From Pyropia yezoensis (lineage: Eukaryota; Rhodophyta; Bangiophyceae; Bangiales; Bangiaceae), in NCBI GenBank assembly GCA_009829735.1, contig CM020619.1, positions 4,417,727-4,481,726 of the forward strand: 64,000 nt of DNA, in the 5' to 3' direction. Made by a program: the position numbers and the translations under genes. Under the pieces are notes generated by a model that made no database searches, was not told the DNA's origin, and saw nothing but the letters and a program-made list of their open reading frames with translations. Below are positions 33,423 through 43,602 of the stretch, piece by piece. The number at the start of each line of letters is the position of its first letter. The first letter of the stretch is position 1.

Positions 33423-33703
33423 ATGCCCGCGGCGGAGCAAGGCTGGTGCGGCGTGGAGGTCCCGCGCTGGGTAACGGCGGGGTACTTGCGCCGCCTCTCG
33501 ACAGCGGCCGGCGCGAGGTCTCCCTGGGTCTCCTCGTCGTTCGTGTTGCACGACAGCAAGGACCGCCTCGTCGTGGACTTGCGGTTGATCAACCGCTTCA
33601 TCCAGCCGCGGCCGTTCAAGTACCAGCGTCTGGCGAGAATTTTCTCCTCGCTGGTGCCCGGCGACCACCTTGTCTCCTGGGACGTGATGGACGCGTTTTA
33701 CCA
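33423..33703 (+). pseudogene. N-terminal half of a DIRS reverse transcriptase, out of order
   Basis: This frame carries RT motifs 1, 2 and A: SSSFVLHDSKDRLVVDLRLI, then NRFIQPRPFKYQRL and HLVSWDVMDAFYQ with the motif A Asp. In any normal DIRS element this lies upstream of motifs B and C, but here it sits 1.6 kb downstream of them, between the FAS domain and the recombinase. After DAFYQ a one-base frame change leads to LRPTHYPIF, which is related to RPAHRKYF at the start of the other RT half, and then directly into the recombinase. Confidence 0.78.
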
Positions 33704-34366
33704 GAGCTCCGCCCCACCCACTACCCCATCTTCGTGCCGCTCTCCGCCCAGGTGGTGTCGGACCTGGCGCGGCGGGCGCTGACCGCCGCCCCCGCGCGTC
33801 GTCGCCGCCTGACCGCCCTTGTCTGTCAGTTTTGGTGGCTGCGGCGGGCCAGCGACCTGGCCCGCATGACGGTTGGCGAGGTGGACGCCCGGCCGGATGG
33901 CACGACGCACTACGTCATGCCGCGCCACAAGACCGCGGCGGCGACAGTGCTCATCGCGCGGTCCCTGCCCGCCCCCCGGCCGCAAGACGCTCCTGCCGGG
34001 GGGCAGGGCGACCTCCCCCACGTCCTCCTGCGCCGGCTACTCGAAGACCTCTCCCGCTACCCCACTGCCTCCCGCCTGTTCACCACCTGCGGCGAGAAGC
34101 AGGCGGCAAAGCTCTTCTGTGGCTGGCTGCTGGCGGAGCTGCGGCTGATGGGCGTCGTGGCGCCGGTCGGCGCGTTCTACGCCTCGCACTCCCTCAAGAG
34201 CGGCGGGGCCACCGCGGCCAACGCGGCGGGCGTGCTGCGGGGTGCCATCGCCGAGCTGTCGGCGACCACCGAGCGCACCTTGGCGGCCAGCTACATCTCG
34301 GCCCTTGCGCCCCCCACCGACTTTGATGGGTTCTTTTTCGGGCGGCTGCTCCCGCGTGTGGCGTGA
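33704..34366 (+). pseudogene. Tyrosine recombinase of the DIRS-like element
   Basis: The frame contains the catalytic motifs of DIRS-type tyrosine recombinases: LRRASDLARMT with the first Arg, YASHSLKSGGATAA at the H-x-x-R box, and AASYISA with a candidate catalytic Tyr near the end. The second catalytic Arg of H-x-x-R is Lys here. The N-terminal core-binding domain is short or missing, since the RT fragment is joined directly to it. DIRS elements use this enzyme to integrate circular DNA without target duplication. The Lys and the truncation make activity doubtful. Confidence 0.78.
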
Positions 34367-35939
34367 GCACCCCCCCGTTTTCCATTTGATGGGCTCACGG
34401 CTTTCCCTCTCTGTAACCCTCTTCGTTTCTCGCTGGTTATCTCTCTTCTTGGGCGCCTGCGTGGGGACTTGGCGGTAGGTCAGAATTCACGGACACACTT
34501 AGGATTGGGCTGGCTCCCAATCCTCCCACCCCCCCTTGCCAGAGCCTCGCCCCTGCCCGAAACGTTTCAACTTTTCGGGGCAGCTGTCTTGAGACAGCTC
34601 CGCCGCCGTCGGCTCGCGTCGGCGGCGGAGGGGGGGCGCAAGGCGGGGTCAAGAGCAGGCGCCGCCGTGCCGTTCCTGCCCCGCCGACTCGCTCGGCACG
34701 TCCGCTGTTTTTCGCTCCCACCCGCCAGTCTGGGTACAGAGAGCCCTCGGAGCACATCCATTGTTTTTCAGACGGCTTATCTGTCTGATAATTCAACATC
34801 TCGGCTCTTAGAGCACGCCCTTCAACAGCAAACCCCAACCGAATATGTACACGTGGTAGAACATTGCCCCCCAAACCACCCCAATATGACACAAATGTGG
34901 TCGATTCGGCAATGAACGGGTTGGTCGGGTGCCTGTAGCAACACTGAGACCCCAAGACTATTGCAAGCGTTTTGAATTCATTTACCCGACCGACGGTAAC
35001 TCCTTGTCGATTGAGATTCAGGAATGGGGGTTGGTCTTGGTCCCGCCCCATATGTTTCAGAAATGGGGGAGGACCAAGACCATTCCCCATTCTCGAGGCC
35101 CTCTGGCAGGCGATCTGGAGAGTCCGTAGCGTGCCGCGTGGCAATTTTCTGAATACCATTCTAGACGTAGACGATCGCGTCCGCGTCGCCCGACGATCGC
35201 CTCCCGACTGGCGCTTGATGCGCCCCGCCGTCGGCTTTCTGAAGTGATATCGCCCTCGTGTGCCGAAGCGCATGCCGGCTATCCCGACGGGACGTGGTTG
35301 ATGCCGGCGGCAGTTCACACCGCGGTCTCATGACAACACGTGCGTGCTTTGTTGCCATCCCCCCTGCGACCGTTGATTTCCGGCAGCGATAGCGAAAGCG
35401 CCCCCCCCTCCAGAACTGCGTGGAATGGGCACCTGGCGTGGAGGGGCGGCGGCCCCACAGTGATTGCCGCCCGCTGATTGGGTGAATTGATGCAGGCGGG
35501 AAAGCCTCGGAACGGCCGCCGAGCCCCCTCCCCCTGCCAACAGTGCTTTCTTGCTGGTGGCGGATGAGCGTGCGGGGGCCCGACCGCATCGCGCCCCTGT
35601 GGCGACTGGATGAGGGGGGAGGACAGGGGGCACAGCGTTTGCCCGATTTCTTGCCCTTGATTGGCCGACGCGAAGATAGGAATTTGCCGGCGTGCTCTGG
35701 CCACCCGACCGCCTTCTGCAAGCATGTTTTGGGGGGTTTGGGGGGGGGGCGCGGCGTGTCCGTTGCGACACTGGCCGTGGGGCCGATTCCTGGGGGGGTG
35801 GCCAACCACGCCAACCGCCGTCGCCACCGCCGCCACGCTCATCGTCGTCGTCGTCACGCCCACCATCGTCGTCACCCGCGTCCCTACGCCCGCCATTAGC
35901 TCCTTCCCCCCCCGCCAATAGACCTGTGTACCCGCCGGC
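34367..35939. other. DIRS 3' region and unexplained flank, with a hairpin
   Basis: 34367-34697 contains the repeat segments described for the DIRS-like element. From about 34720 the DNA is AT-richer with no supported ORF. A strong inverted repeat at 35022-35043 and 35071-35092 (20 of 22 positions pair, 27-base loop) surrounds TTGGTCTTGGTCC. The section 35540-35935 leads into the transposase ATG and has no clear terminal inverted repeat. Confidence 0.5.
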
Positions 35940-37403
35940 ATGGAGGAGGAGCTTGATCTGGACGTTTGCGTGCTGATGCGGGACCAGGAGGACATTGAGG
36001 CGGCCTCGGCCGTTGCTGCCCACCTTTCCGTTCTGCGGCGTTATCGCCGCCGTGTGCGCGCGACCCACCGTGGGAAGCGGCTGAGGTACCGCGGATCTGC
36101 GCGGGGCCGGCAGAACAAGCCACGGGACTTTGCGTTTGGCATGTTTTGTATCTTACGTGACTATTTTGGTGTGAATGGTGCCCCCCCTTTGTACTCGGAG
36201 GCCGATTTTGAGCGTCGCTTTCGCGTCCCTCGCGCTGTGTTTGTCCGCGTGTATCGAGCTTTGAAGGACCGGCCGTGGTGGGCGCAGAAGGTCAACGCAA
36301 CCGGCCAACTGCAGGCCCACCCGCTGCAGAAGCTGGTTGCCGCTTTTCGAGTGCTGGGGTAAGCCACTGACCGTGCCGATGAGTACTGCCGCATTTCCTC
36401 CACCACGATCGAGATTGCTGTGAAGAAGCTGGTTGTTTTTATTGGTAATGAGTTGGGAGGCGAGTACCTGCGCCCACCCAACGATGCCGGGCTGGACGTG
36501 CTGCTGAAGAGGAACGCGGAGAGGGGCATGCCGGGCTGCATTGGATCGCTGGACTGTTCCCAGTGGGAGTGGAAGAACTGTCCGAAGGGGCAGGCTGGGC
36601 TGTACCAGAACAGGAAGGGGCGCCGGGCAGTTGTCATGGAGACCGTTTGTGACGAGGACCTGTTTATCTGGCACCGGTTTGTCGGCTGCCCGGGCAGTAT
36701 GAATGACCTCAATGTTATGCAGCAGTCTCCGCTCTACCAGGATATCACTGCGGGGGATTGGCCGCCCCGTAGCAAGCCCTTCACTATCAATGGCCACACG
36801 CGCACGCTTCCCTATTACCTTGTTAACGGCATTTACCCGCACTACGCCTTCTACACTTGCTCGTATGGACGGGCTGTCACAGACAAGCAGAAGACCTTCA
36901 ATCGCCTCCAGGAGGCGCTGCGTAAGGACGTTGAGCGACTTTATGCGGTACTGACCTCTCGCTTTCACATCGCCCTCCACCCGGCCAGGTACGCCAAGGT
37001 CACAACCATCTGTTCTGTGGCCAAGGCGGTTGCTATCTTGCACAACATGGTGACTCAGGTGCGTCGGGGGGGGTATCTGGCCAAGCAGCGGCGGGGCTTC
37101 GCTGTTGCTGTTGCTGAAGAGACGTCGGACTCTGGTTCTTTGAGTGAGTCTGGTGGCTCTGCCGCTGGGAGTGGTGCACCTGGCAGTAGGCGGGGGGGAG
37201 GTCCACTTGGAGGACGCTTTCCCACCGCTGGCGAGGCAGGCCCAGACATCATGCCCATTGCCCAGGCGGCACCCAACGCGTTTGTACGAGCTATGATGGC
37301 CTGGAAGGAGGTCCGAAGTGCTAAGGAGCACGTCGCGCTGCGTAACGACCTCGCCGAGCGCATCTACCGCGACCGGGGGGAGCTGCTGGAGCCGTACCTG
37401 TGA
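35940..37403 (+). pseudogene. PIF/Harbinger transposase with one in-frame stop codon
   Basis: The 487-codon frame encodes a DDE transposase of the Harbinger/Tnp4 type. The N-terminal part has the PIF helix-rich segment (FERRFRVPRAVFVRVYRAL). The catalytic residues are D205 in GSLDCSQWEWKNCP, D256 in GSMNDLNV and E332 in KDVERLYAVL, followed by the usual AILHNMV. The tail is Gly/Ser-rich and ends in an Arg/Glu helix. A TAA at 36360-36362 interrupts the frame where the family usually has a Tyr (RVLG, stop, ATDRADEY), and frame is kept on both sides, so a single base change explains it. A GTAAG follows the last G, so a spliced product is formally possible. It faces the Myb/SANT gene at 39286-41454, which is probably its partner. 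Confidence 0.88.
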
Positions 37404-37434
37404 GGGAGTCCGCCAAGCTGAGAGTGTAGTCGTC

Positions 37435-37482
37435 ATCAAAGTTTTTTTTTTCCCCGTTCAGCAGGGTTTTTTTTTTTCCTTG
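37435..37482 (+). terminator. 3'-end motif after the transposase: ATCAAAG, T-tract, short stem, T-tract
   Basis: Beginning 32 bases after the transposase stop are ATCAAAG, a T run of about ten, CCCC...GGG, a second T run of about eleven, and CCTT. The same arrangement occurs on the minus strand after the Myb/SANT stop (39177-39229). Confidence 0.5.
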
Positions 37483-39176
37483 GACACGATTGTCTCTTGC
37501 TCTTGCGTACAACAACAATGGACGCAACTGTGTAGCCGTCCGAAGCGGGAGAAGAGGGCGGGGAACTCGGTGGGGGGAGGGGGTGGAGCGTAGCAACTGG
37601 CTACGCGCAGGGAGGGTGTGTCCAGCAGCGGAGAGGGGGGGAGGGTGTCCGGAAACTGGAGGCGTGCAGGGGGAGGACTGCGCTGGGTGTGATGGCGTAA
37701 AAGGGGTGCCAGTCGGGGATGGGTTGCGCGTGCGTGCGGTGGTGCGAGCAAGTGGGTGGGGGGGGGGGGCATGCGCCCAGACCTGCGGTGGTGGCCGCGT
37801 TCACCCGCGACAGGCACAGCGGCGCCGCCGGCCACAGTCGGCCGGAGCTGAGGGGAAAGTGCTGACGGGTGGTGGGATTGAAAGGCGGCACAACTCTGTG
37901 CCGTTCGCTGGACACCGCCATCCGCAGCGGCGGTGGCGGCGGTGGTGGCGGCGGCGCGCGCCTCTGCCGCGGCTGCTGGGGTTGGTCGCTGAGTAGCTGA
38001 GAGGATAGGTGGGTAGAGGAGTGGGAAGGGGGCCAGCCCCTGTGGTGCTCGCCGCCCGAAGCCATCAGGGGCGGTGGCGGTAGCGGCGCCGGCACGGCGC
38101 CAGCCGTCGCGGCTGGAGTTCCAGAGGGGGTGGGGGGAGGGGGGGGGGGCGAGGGGGGAGTGGCCACAGACCTTTGGTGCTTGCCGCCAGCCGCCAAAGG
38201 CGGCGGGCGGCGTCTGCGGCGGAGCTGGCCGCGGCCCCGGCCGCTCTGTCTGGCTGGGGTAGACGCCGGGGGACAGGTGGGCAGTGGGTGGGGGAAGGTG
38301 CGAGCCGCTGGCTCGCTCGCCAATCGATTGCGGCGGTTGCGTCGGTTGGGGCGGCAGCCGCTGGGCCTGGCTGGCGTGGAGGGGGGGGAACTGGTGCGAG
38401 GTTGGGGGCGGAGGTGTGCCAACCACGTGTGGCGCTCGTCGCCCCCCGCCATCGGGGCAGTGCCGGTTGGGGCGGCGGCCACAGTGCTGGCGGCCGCGGC
38501 TGTCTGTAGAGGGGGGGGAAACTGCTGAGAGGAGGGTGGGGGAGCGCGATATTCACAGTGCTGCTTGCCGCGCGCCGCCATTGGACGCGGTCGGGGCGGC
38601 GGCAGCTGCCGGTGCTGGTAGGGGTGGAAGATGGTACACTCGTGGGAGGTGGGGGGGGAAGGGGGCCAGCCCCTGTGGTGCTTGCCGCCCGCCGCCATCG
38701 GGGGCAGTGGCGGTGGCGGCGCCGGTCACGGCGCCGGCCGTCGCGGCTGGTTGCGGAGGAGGGAGGGGGACTGGGGGGGGGCGGAGAGGGAAGCGGCCAC
38801 ACCCCTGTGGTGCTGGCCGCCTGCCGCCATTGGCGGCGGGCGTCGTCTGCGGCGGCGCTGGCCATGGCGCCGGCCGCTCTGGCTGGCTGGCGTGGAGGGG
38901 GGGGACCTCGTGCGACGTGGGGGGGGAAGGGGCCAACCCGTGTGGCGCTTGTCGCCCCCCGCCGTCGGGGCAGTGCTGCTGGCGGCGGCGGCAGCGGCGC
39001 TGGGCGCCGCGGCTGCTTGGGGTGGAAGGGGGGGGACTGGTGGGAGTCGGGGGGGGGAGCCGGCCAACCCCGTACCATGTGCCGCCCGCCTCCATCTGCG
39101 GCGGCAGCAACGGCGGTGATGGCCGGGGAGGAAGTTGCCCAGATGCTCTGGTTCATCCAGGACAAACAAGAGGTAT

Positions 39177-39229
39177 AGGAAAAAAAAAAAACACCCTGCC
39201 CAATGGGTGTAAAAAAAAACACCTTTGAT
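39177..39229 (-). terminator. Matching 3'-end motif after the Myb/SANT gene
   Basis: Read on minus, starting about 57 bases after the stop: ATCAAAG, a T run of nine, ACACCC and GGGTGT forming a perfect six-pair stem, a T run of about eleven, CCT. It mirrors the motif at 37435-37482, so the two convergent genes end in the same element. Confidence 0.5.
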
Positions 39230-39285
39230 TCCCACGGTCTCGTACAAGCACAAGCAACATGCACAAACACTTCCCAGATACAACA

Positions 39286-41454
39286 CTACATGCCGGCATC
39301 ACTATCAGATTCACTGCTGGATTGGTCAGAAAGGCGGGGAGTCCGCGCCCGCCCGCGGGGCGAGGACAGCCCAGAGGACAGGTCGGACTCATCGAGGGGT
39401 AGCGTGGTGCCCAGTGACTTGTTCTGCAACTTCGCCGCGGCCGCCACCTTTGTCAGTTGGGCTTTGGCCGCGCGCGAGAGCGCGAGAACAGGGGTCACAA
39501 CAGTTAGGGGGCGGGATCGTGGAGCGCCCTCCGCTGCTGTGGGTACTTGCGCGGGTGTGGCTGCCTCCGGTCGCGTAAGCGGCCGCACGGGCCGGTCCAG
39601 GGCCGCTTCAACAGTTTCCAATGGCCCAGCCGCAGAGGCGGGCAGCGGCACCATATGAACAGGGGCGGCGGGGGGGGACGGCGGCGGTCGCACACTGTCG
39701 TCGTCGTCCTCCTCCTCGTCGGCAGGGGCCGCGGATGGGGGGGGCGGCGGTCGCACACTGTCGCCGTCGTCCTCCTCCTCGTCGGCAATCTCATAAACAG
39801 CAGGCCCGGTCGTGGCGTCCATTGCCGCGGCCGGGCTCACCGTCGGGGGGGTCCAGGACTTGGCCGGCTCGGGGCCGAGAGGAATGCCGGCCGCCTTCAG
39901 CATCTGGCGCGCCTTGGTGCGCATAAACAGCTTCGCCTCCTCCCTATCGCGCATGTTGGGCTGGTTGAAAAGGATAATGGCCGACCGCTCGGCCGCGGCA
40001 TTTGCCACAGCCTGGAGTGCTTCAGTGCTGGCCCGCACTTCCCGCGCCGCCGCAATGTCTTCCTTGCCGCCACGCTTAGCCGCTTTGGTGCCAGGTGTGC
40101 GAGGGTCAAATTTGCGTGCAGGGCCCCCGACGTTGCCACTGGTGCGGGGGCCATCCGCCGGGTCGTCCGTCTCCGGGTCGTCATGCTCACTCGTCCCGCT
40201 GCCCTCCGTGCCGCTGCGGGTGCCGATTCCCGCCGCGGCCGATCCAGCGGCGCCGCTCCACTTGTCCGAGTTGCGCAGCACCTTCCAGCACGGGACATAT
40301 TTCTGCAGCGGGTAGTACTTGCGCTTCCCAGTCTCGGCCTCCGCCCCGTCCATACGCGCCTGATGCTTTCGGATAGCCTCGTAGATGTCCATGCCCTTGC
40401 TGTGGGCCAAAGCGCCCTGGATGACCGCCTCCTCGGACGGGTTGCCTGTCAGCTTCAGGCGCCGCACAGCTAAAAACGACGATGCGAAAGCGCTGGTCCC
40501 CTTCTTGACTTTGTCCAAGGTCTTGGTGATCGATCCCACCGTGCGGTCGTTCGTCATTGGCAGCGCCCCGCGGGCGCGCATCAGGTCCAGGTACTCGTCG
40601 CGCACCCCAGTGTAGAAGTCTGCCCCCCTCTGGTCCGTCCCGACAATGCTGTCCCGCGTCTTCACGAGCCATGCCTGCGACAAACACGTCAGCTCCACCT
40701 CCGACCACCCCAGGCCAGAGCCCATGGCGTTAGTTACGCGGAGGGCCTTTCCCGCGGTAGCCGCCACGACCACCTTGGCGCGGAAAAGGCAGTCGAGGGT
40801 CGGCGGGCGGGGGCCGAGGTCGGCGGCAGGCGGGGGCGGCGGCGGCGGTGGCGGCCGCTGGTCGTAGAGCGCAGGAGGGCGCTCGTTGTAGGGCGGGGGC
40901 AGGCGTTCGTTGTAGAGCTGGGGCATGCGCTCGTCGTAGGGCGGGGGCGGGGCGTCAGGTGAGACCCAGCGGTCGCCGCGGTCCTCCTCCCAGCCGGGAC
41001 TGGGGGGGCACCGGCGTTGGTCGTTCCGATACCGCGGTGCGCGTGTGCGGCTGCGGGGGCGCGGCGGCTCTTCCTGCTCAACGCGGGGGGGGTGGCGGCG
41101 TCCAAAGTTGTCGTTGTCGCGACCGCCGTAGTGGCCGTGGTGATCGTTACGCGGAGGCGTAGGTCCGCCACCATAAGTAGTCGGCGGCGGGGTGTAGGTC
41201 CAGCCAGGAGGCGGGGGCGCCGCCCAAGGGCACGGGCAGGTCCAGTGGCAGGCGCCGCGGGGCGCGCTGCTTGCCGCACGCGGCATCCAATCAGTCGGCG
41301 AGGGCGCAGCCGGCATCCATGCGCCGTCGCGGGGAGGCAGCGTCCAGGCGCCCCCCGCGAAGGGGCCACTAGCACCGCGGCTGTGCATGTCGTTACGGGC
41401 GGGGAAGGGAACGGTTGGCGTGGGCGGGGGCGGGGTAGGCCGTGCCGGCCCCAA
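39286..41454 (-). CDS. Harbinger accessory Myb/SANT-like DNA-binding protein
   Basis: The 722-residue product has a Pro-rich N-terminus of about 230 residues, then a Myb/SANT-like domain at about residues 246-300 (LGWSEVELTCLSQAWL, then GTDQRGADFYTGV) and a linked helical block ending in KYYPLQKYVPCWKVL and DKW (about 377-397), the layout of the second protein of PIF/Harbinger elements. An Ala/Glu helix (about 500-540), acidic EEEDDDDSVR repeats (about 600-640) and a Ser-rich tail follow. Such proteins bind element ends and bring the transposase into the nucleus. The start is the first ATG; one 22 codons downstream is possible. Unlike the transposase, this ORF is uninterrupted. Confidence 0.8.
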   Translation of the reverse strand: MGPARPTPPPPTPTVPFPARNDMHSRGASGPFAGGAWTLPPRDGAWMPAAPSPTDWMPRAASSAPRGACHWTCPCPWAAPPPPGWTYTPPPTTYGGGPTPPRNDHHGHYGGRDNDNFGRRHPPRVEQEEPPRPRSRTRAPRYRNDQRRCPPSPGWEEDRGDRWVSPDAPPPPYDERMPQLYNERLPPPYNERPPALYDQRPPPPPPPPPAADLGPRPPTLDCLFRAKVVVAATAGKALRVTNAMGSGLGWSEVELTCLSQAWLVKTRDSIVGTDQRGADFYTGVRDEYLDLMRARGALPMTNDRTVGSITKTLDKVKKGTSAFASSFLAVRRLKLTGNPSEEAVIQGALAHSKGMDIYEAIRKHQARMDGAEAETGKRKYYPLQKYVPCWKVLRNSDKWSGAAGSAAAGIGTRSGTEGSGTSEHDDPETDDPADGPRTSGNVGGPARKFDPRTPGTKAAKRGGKEDIAAAREVRASTEALQAVANAAAERSAIILFNQPNMRDREEAKLFMRTKARQMLKAAGIPLGPEPAKSWTPPTVSPAAAMDATTGPAVYEIADEEEDDGDSVRPPPPPSAAPADEEEDDDDSVRPPPSPPAAPVHMVPLPASAAGPLETVEAALDRPVRPLTRPEAATPAQVPTAAEGAPRSRPLTVVTPVLALSRAAKAQLTKVAAAAKLQNKSLGTTLPLDESDLSSGLSSPRGRARTPRLSDQSSSESDSDAGM

Positions 41455-43600
41455 GGCGGGAGAGGGAAAGGCGGGAGACGGAATGGTGGGTTCGGTTGGG
41501 CGGGGGCAAGCAGAGTGGCGAGCGTCGTGCGGGGCGGGGCGCGGCTAATGGTGGCGGGTGGGCGGGGTGGCGTCGACCCGGAGAGTGTTGCGACGTCTCC
41601 GCCCTCTCCCAAGAAAAACCGTCGACGGCGGGTGGGAGCGCGCCCTCCGCCAGCGCAACGCCTGCGCCCCCCCCCCCACCATTGCAGAGGAGGTGGGGGG
41701 GGTGCGTGTCCGGTCGTTGGGGCTGTTGGGAGGTCAGCCCGGATTCACGTCGTGGGGGGGGGGGGGGGGCCGAGGGAGGGCATAGACGGGGCGGGGGCGG
41801 TTTCGCGGTGTGCTCCCCCCGATCCACGCTCTGTGCGGGGATTGAAGGGGGGGGGGCGGTCAGGAGGCGGTTTGCACTGCGTCTTCGCTGTCCATGCCGT
41901 ATGGGGAGGTTATGACGAGGGGGGGGGGCGTCGAGGGGCGGGCGGCCTGCACTGCACCCCCCACAGAAGCACGCTGTGGGACGGGGGTCGACCGGGGGGG
42001 GGGGATAGGGCGGTCGGAGGGCAGTTTGCACTGCGCCCCCGCCGTCCATCGCGAGTGGGGGAGCTGCTGCGGGGGGGGGGGGCGCGCCGCGGGGCGCGCG
42101 GCTTACACTGCACCCCCGCCAAACTATGCTCAGGGAGGGGTGAGAAGGGGGGGAGGGGGCTGCTGGGGGGCTGTGGGCCGTGCCGGGGCTGCAGGTGGGG
42201 GGAGGGCCAAGAAATGGCTCTCCTGCCCCGGGTTGCTGGGCATTTTGTGCGGTGGAGGGTGGTGGCTGCCGCGAGAGAGTGGTGTCGGTTGTCACACAGA
42301 GCTTGGGGAAGAGAGGCCTGTGGCACGCACACCCCCCTCCCCGCCTGCTGCATGCCCCGACGCAGCCGCCCCGCCCCGCCGGAAAATATCCAGAGGGCTC
42401 GCGCGACCGCCGCGGGAGCACCACGACGAGCGCACACTCGACTGTCCAATGACATGTATCGTGGGGAGACTGTGGCAGGGGGGATTTAGGCAATGGGGAC
42501 TGTTTGTAGGTGGCGACCTGGTGGCACAACGCCCGAACACACACCTCCCTTGCAGGCGGATGATAAAGACCACTTCGCGTCGGCGCCATGACGGCCTCAC
42601 ACTTTTCCGTTACGTAATGCCCGCCACCGGCGGCGTCACACCATGGACTGCCGTGAGGGAGCCCCCCCCCTCTGTGTCTCGTCCTGGTGGGAAACGCTCG
42701 CCATATGGGCTCGAAAGCCATCAGAACGGTCCTCCCGCCAATCAGAACCGAGGCTTCCGTGCGAGGGGGGGGGGCGGACGTGCTGAGCGCACAGAGCCCG
42801 AGGGAAGGACGATGTGGTGTCTGCAAGAGAGGCTGACGCGAGAGAGAGAGAAAAGAGAGACGCAGGTGTTGCTGACCGCAAACGGACGGCTGCGGGGTCC
42901 ACGCTGGTGCCACCCGAATAATCAGCGGCTGATCAATGTACATCGTTGGCGACCCGTGGAGTCACGCGGGAAGGGAACACAGGTGACATGGTTGCCATAG
43001 GAGACACCGCGACACACCCACACTAGCACCCCCCCACCAAAACCCCCTGTATACGGGGAGACTACGGCCAATGCGGCGGGTCAAAGCGAGTGTTCCACCC
43101 GTTTCTCCCCCCCCACGTCGCGCGGATGAGCACATAGGGGGAGATCCGAGCCAGATTGCGACGCGTGCGCCGATCGTCGAGAAAATTGTACGGTTTGGGG
43201 GCCATTTGGAGGCCATGATTGCGATCGACAGCGTAGTTGCGCTCTACGTGTCACGTTTGTTCGCCCAAGAAACGCTTCGGAAGGATACGATCGCAGGCGA
43301 TCCAGGAGGCTCGGACAGTATCTCCCCCGCCAAGATACCGCGCTTCGGTGGTCCCTGTGAAATATTCTCATGGGAATGGGCTTTGGTCCGGCACGGTGTA
43401 GCAATGGCTCCGAAAATTTACGCCCGATTTTGCCGCCCTCTGACATCGTTCTACACAAGTCCTGCCCCCCCGGTTGGGGAAGCACGGTTTTGTTTGGTCG
43501 TCCAGTCACAAGCCGCCACGTGCTCCCATTTCAGCCTTAAATGAAATTCGCTTGGTCTTGGTCTCACTGTTGAAGGGTCTCGTAATGAATGTTTTTCGTG
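41455..43600. other. Region without a supported gene, containing a 76-bp tandem repeat
   Basis: This may hold the 5' part and outer end of the first Harbinger element, but I could not find a matching terminal inverted repeat on the other side. A CCAATCAG box lies at 42738. Two related sites, near 42454 and 43049, share TGTATxxGGGGAGACT. No ORF has a domain. Confidence 0.4.
41800..42160. repeat. About 76-bp tandem repeat, 4-5 units
   Basis: A TTTGCACTGCxxCCCCCGC-type block recurs at about 41873, 41947, 42025 and 42103, with a weaker copy near 41800. The spacing is 74-78 bases, and the blocks are separated by G runs. Confidence 0.7.
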
Positions 43601-43602
43601 GC

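Larger units (their letters stand above)
30393..34697 (+). mobile_element. Degenerate DIRS-like (tyrosine recombinase) retroelement
   Basis: It carries a Gag-like ORF, reverse transcriptase and RNase H, the FAS...FPPF domain typical of DIRS polyproteins, and a tyrosine recombinase instead of an integrase. No LTRs of the Ty3 type flank it. A 40-base segment at 30397-30436 recurs at 34658-34697 with one difference, which fits the split direct repeats of PAT-like DIRS elements. Another 3' segment (34392-34418) recurs exactly at 43632-43658. The coding part has frameshifts, a nonsense codon and a displaced RT half, so this copy cannot be intact. The outer boundaries are uncertain. Confidence 0.8.
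37404..39285. repeat. Spacer between convergent Harbinger genes: about 130-bp minisatellite flanked by T-tract motifs
   Basis: Degenerate units of about 125-135 bases, each containing a GTGGTGCTxGCCGCCxGCCGCCAT block followed by GGCGGCGCCGG and G runs, recur at about 38040, 38170, 38680, 38810 and 38940, and more loosely between 37560 and 39130. Minus-strand ORFs across it (for example 38065-39270) are Pro/Ala/Arg repeats with no domain. The array sits entirely between the stops of the transposase and Myb/SANT genes. Confidence 0.75.

Noticed and set aside
41017-42489. 490-codon plus-strand ORF opposite the Myb/SANT gene
   Set aside because: Its second half is a translated 76-bp tandem repeat, and its first half is antisense to a recognisable gene.
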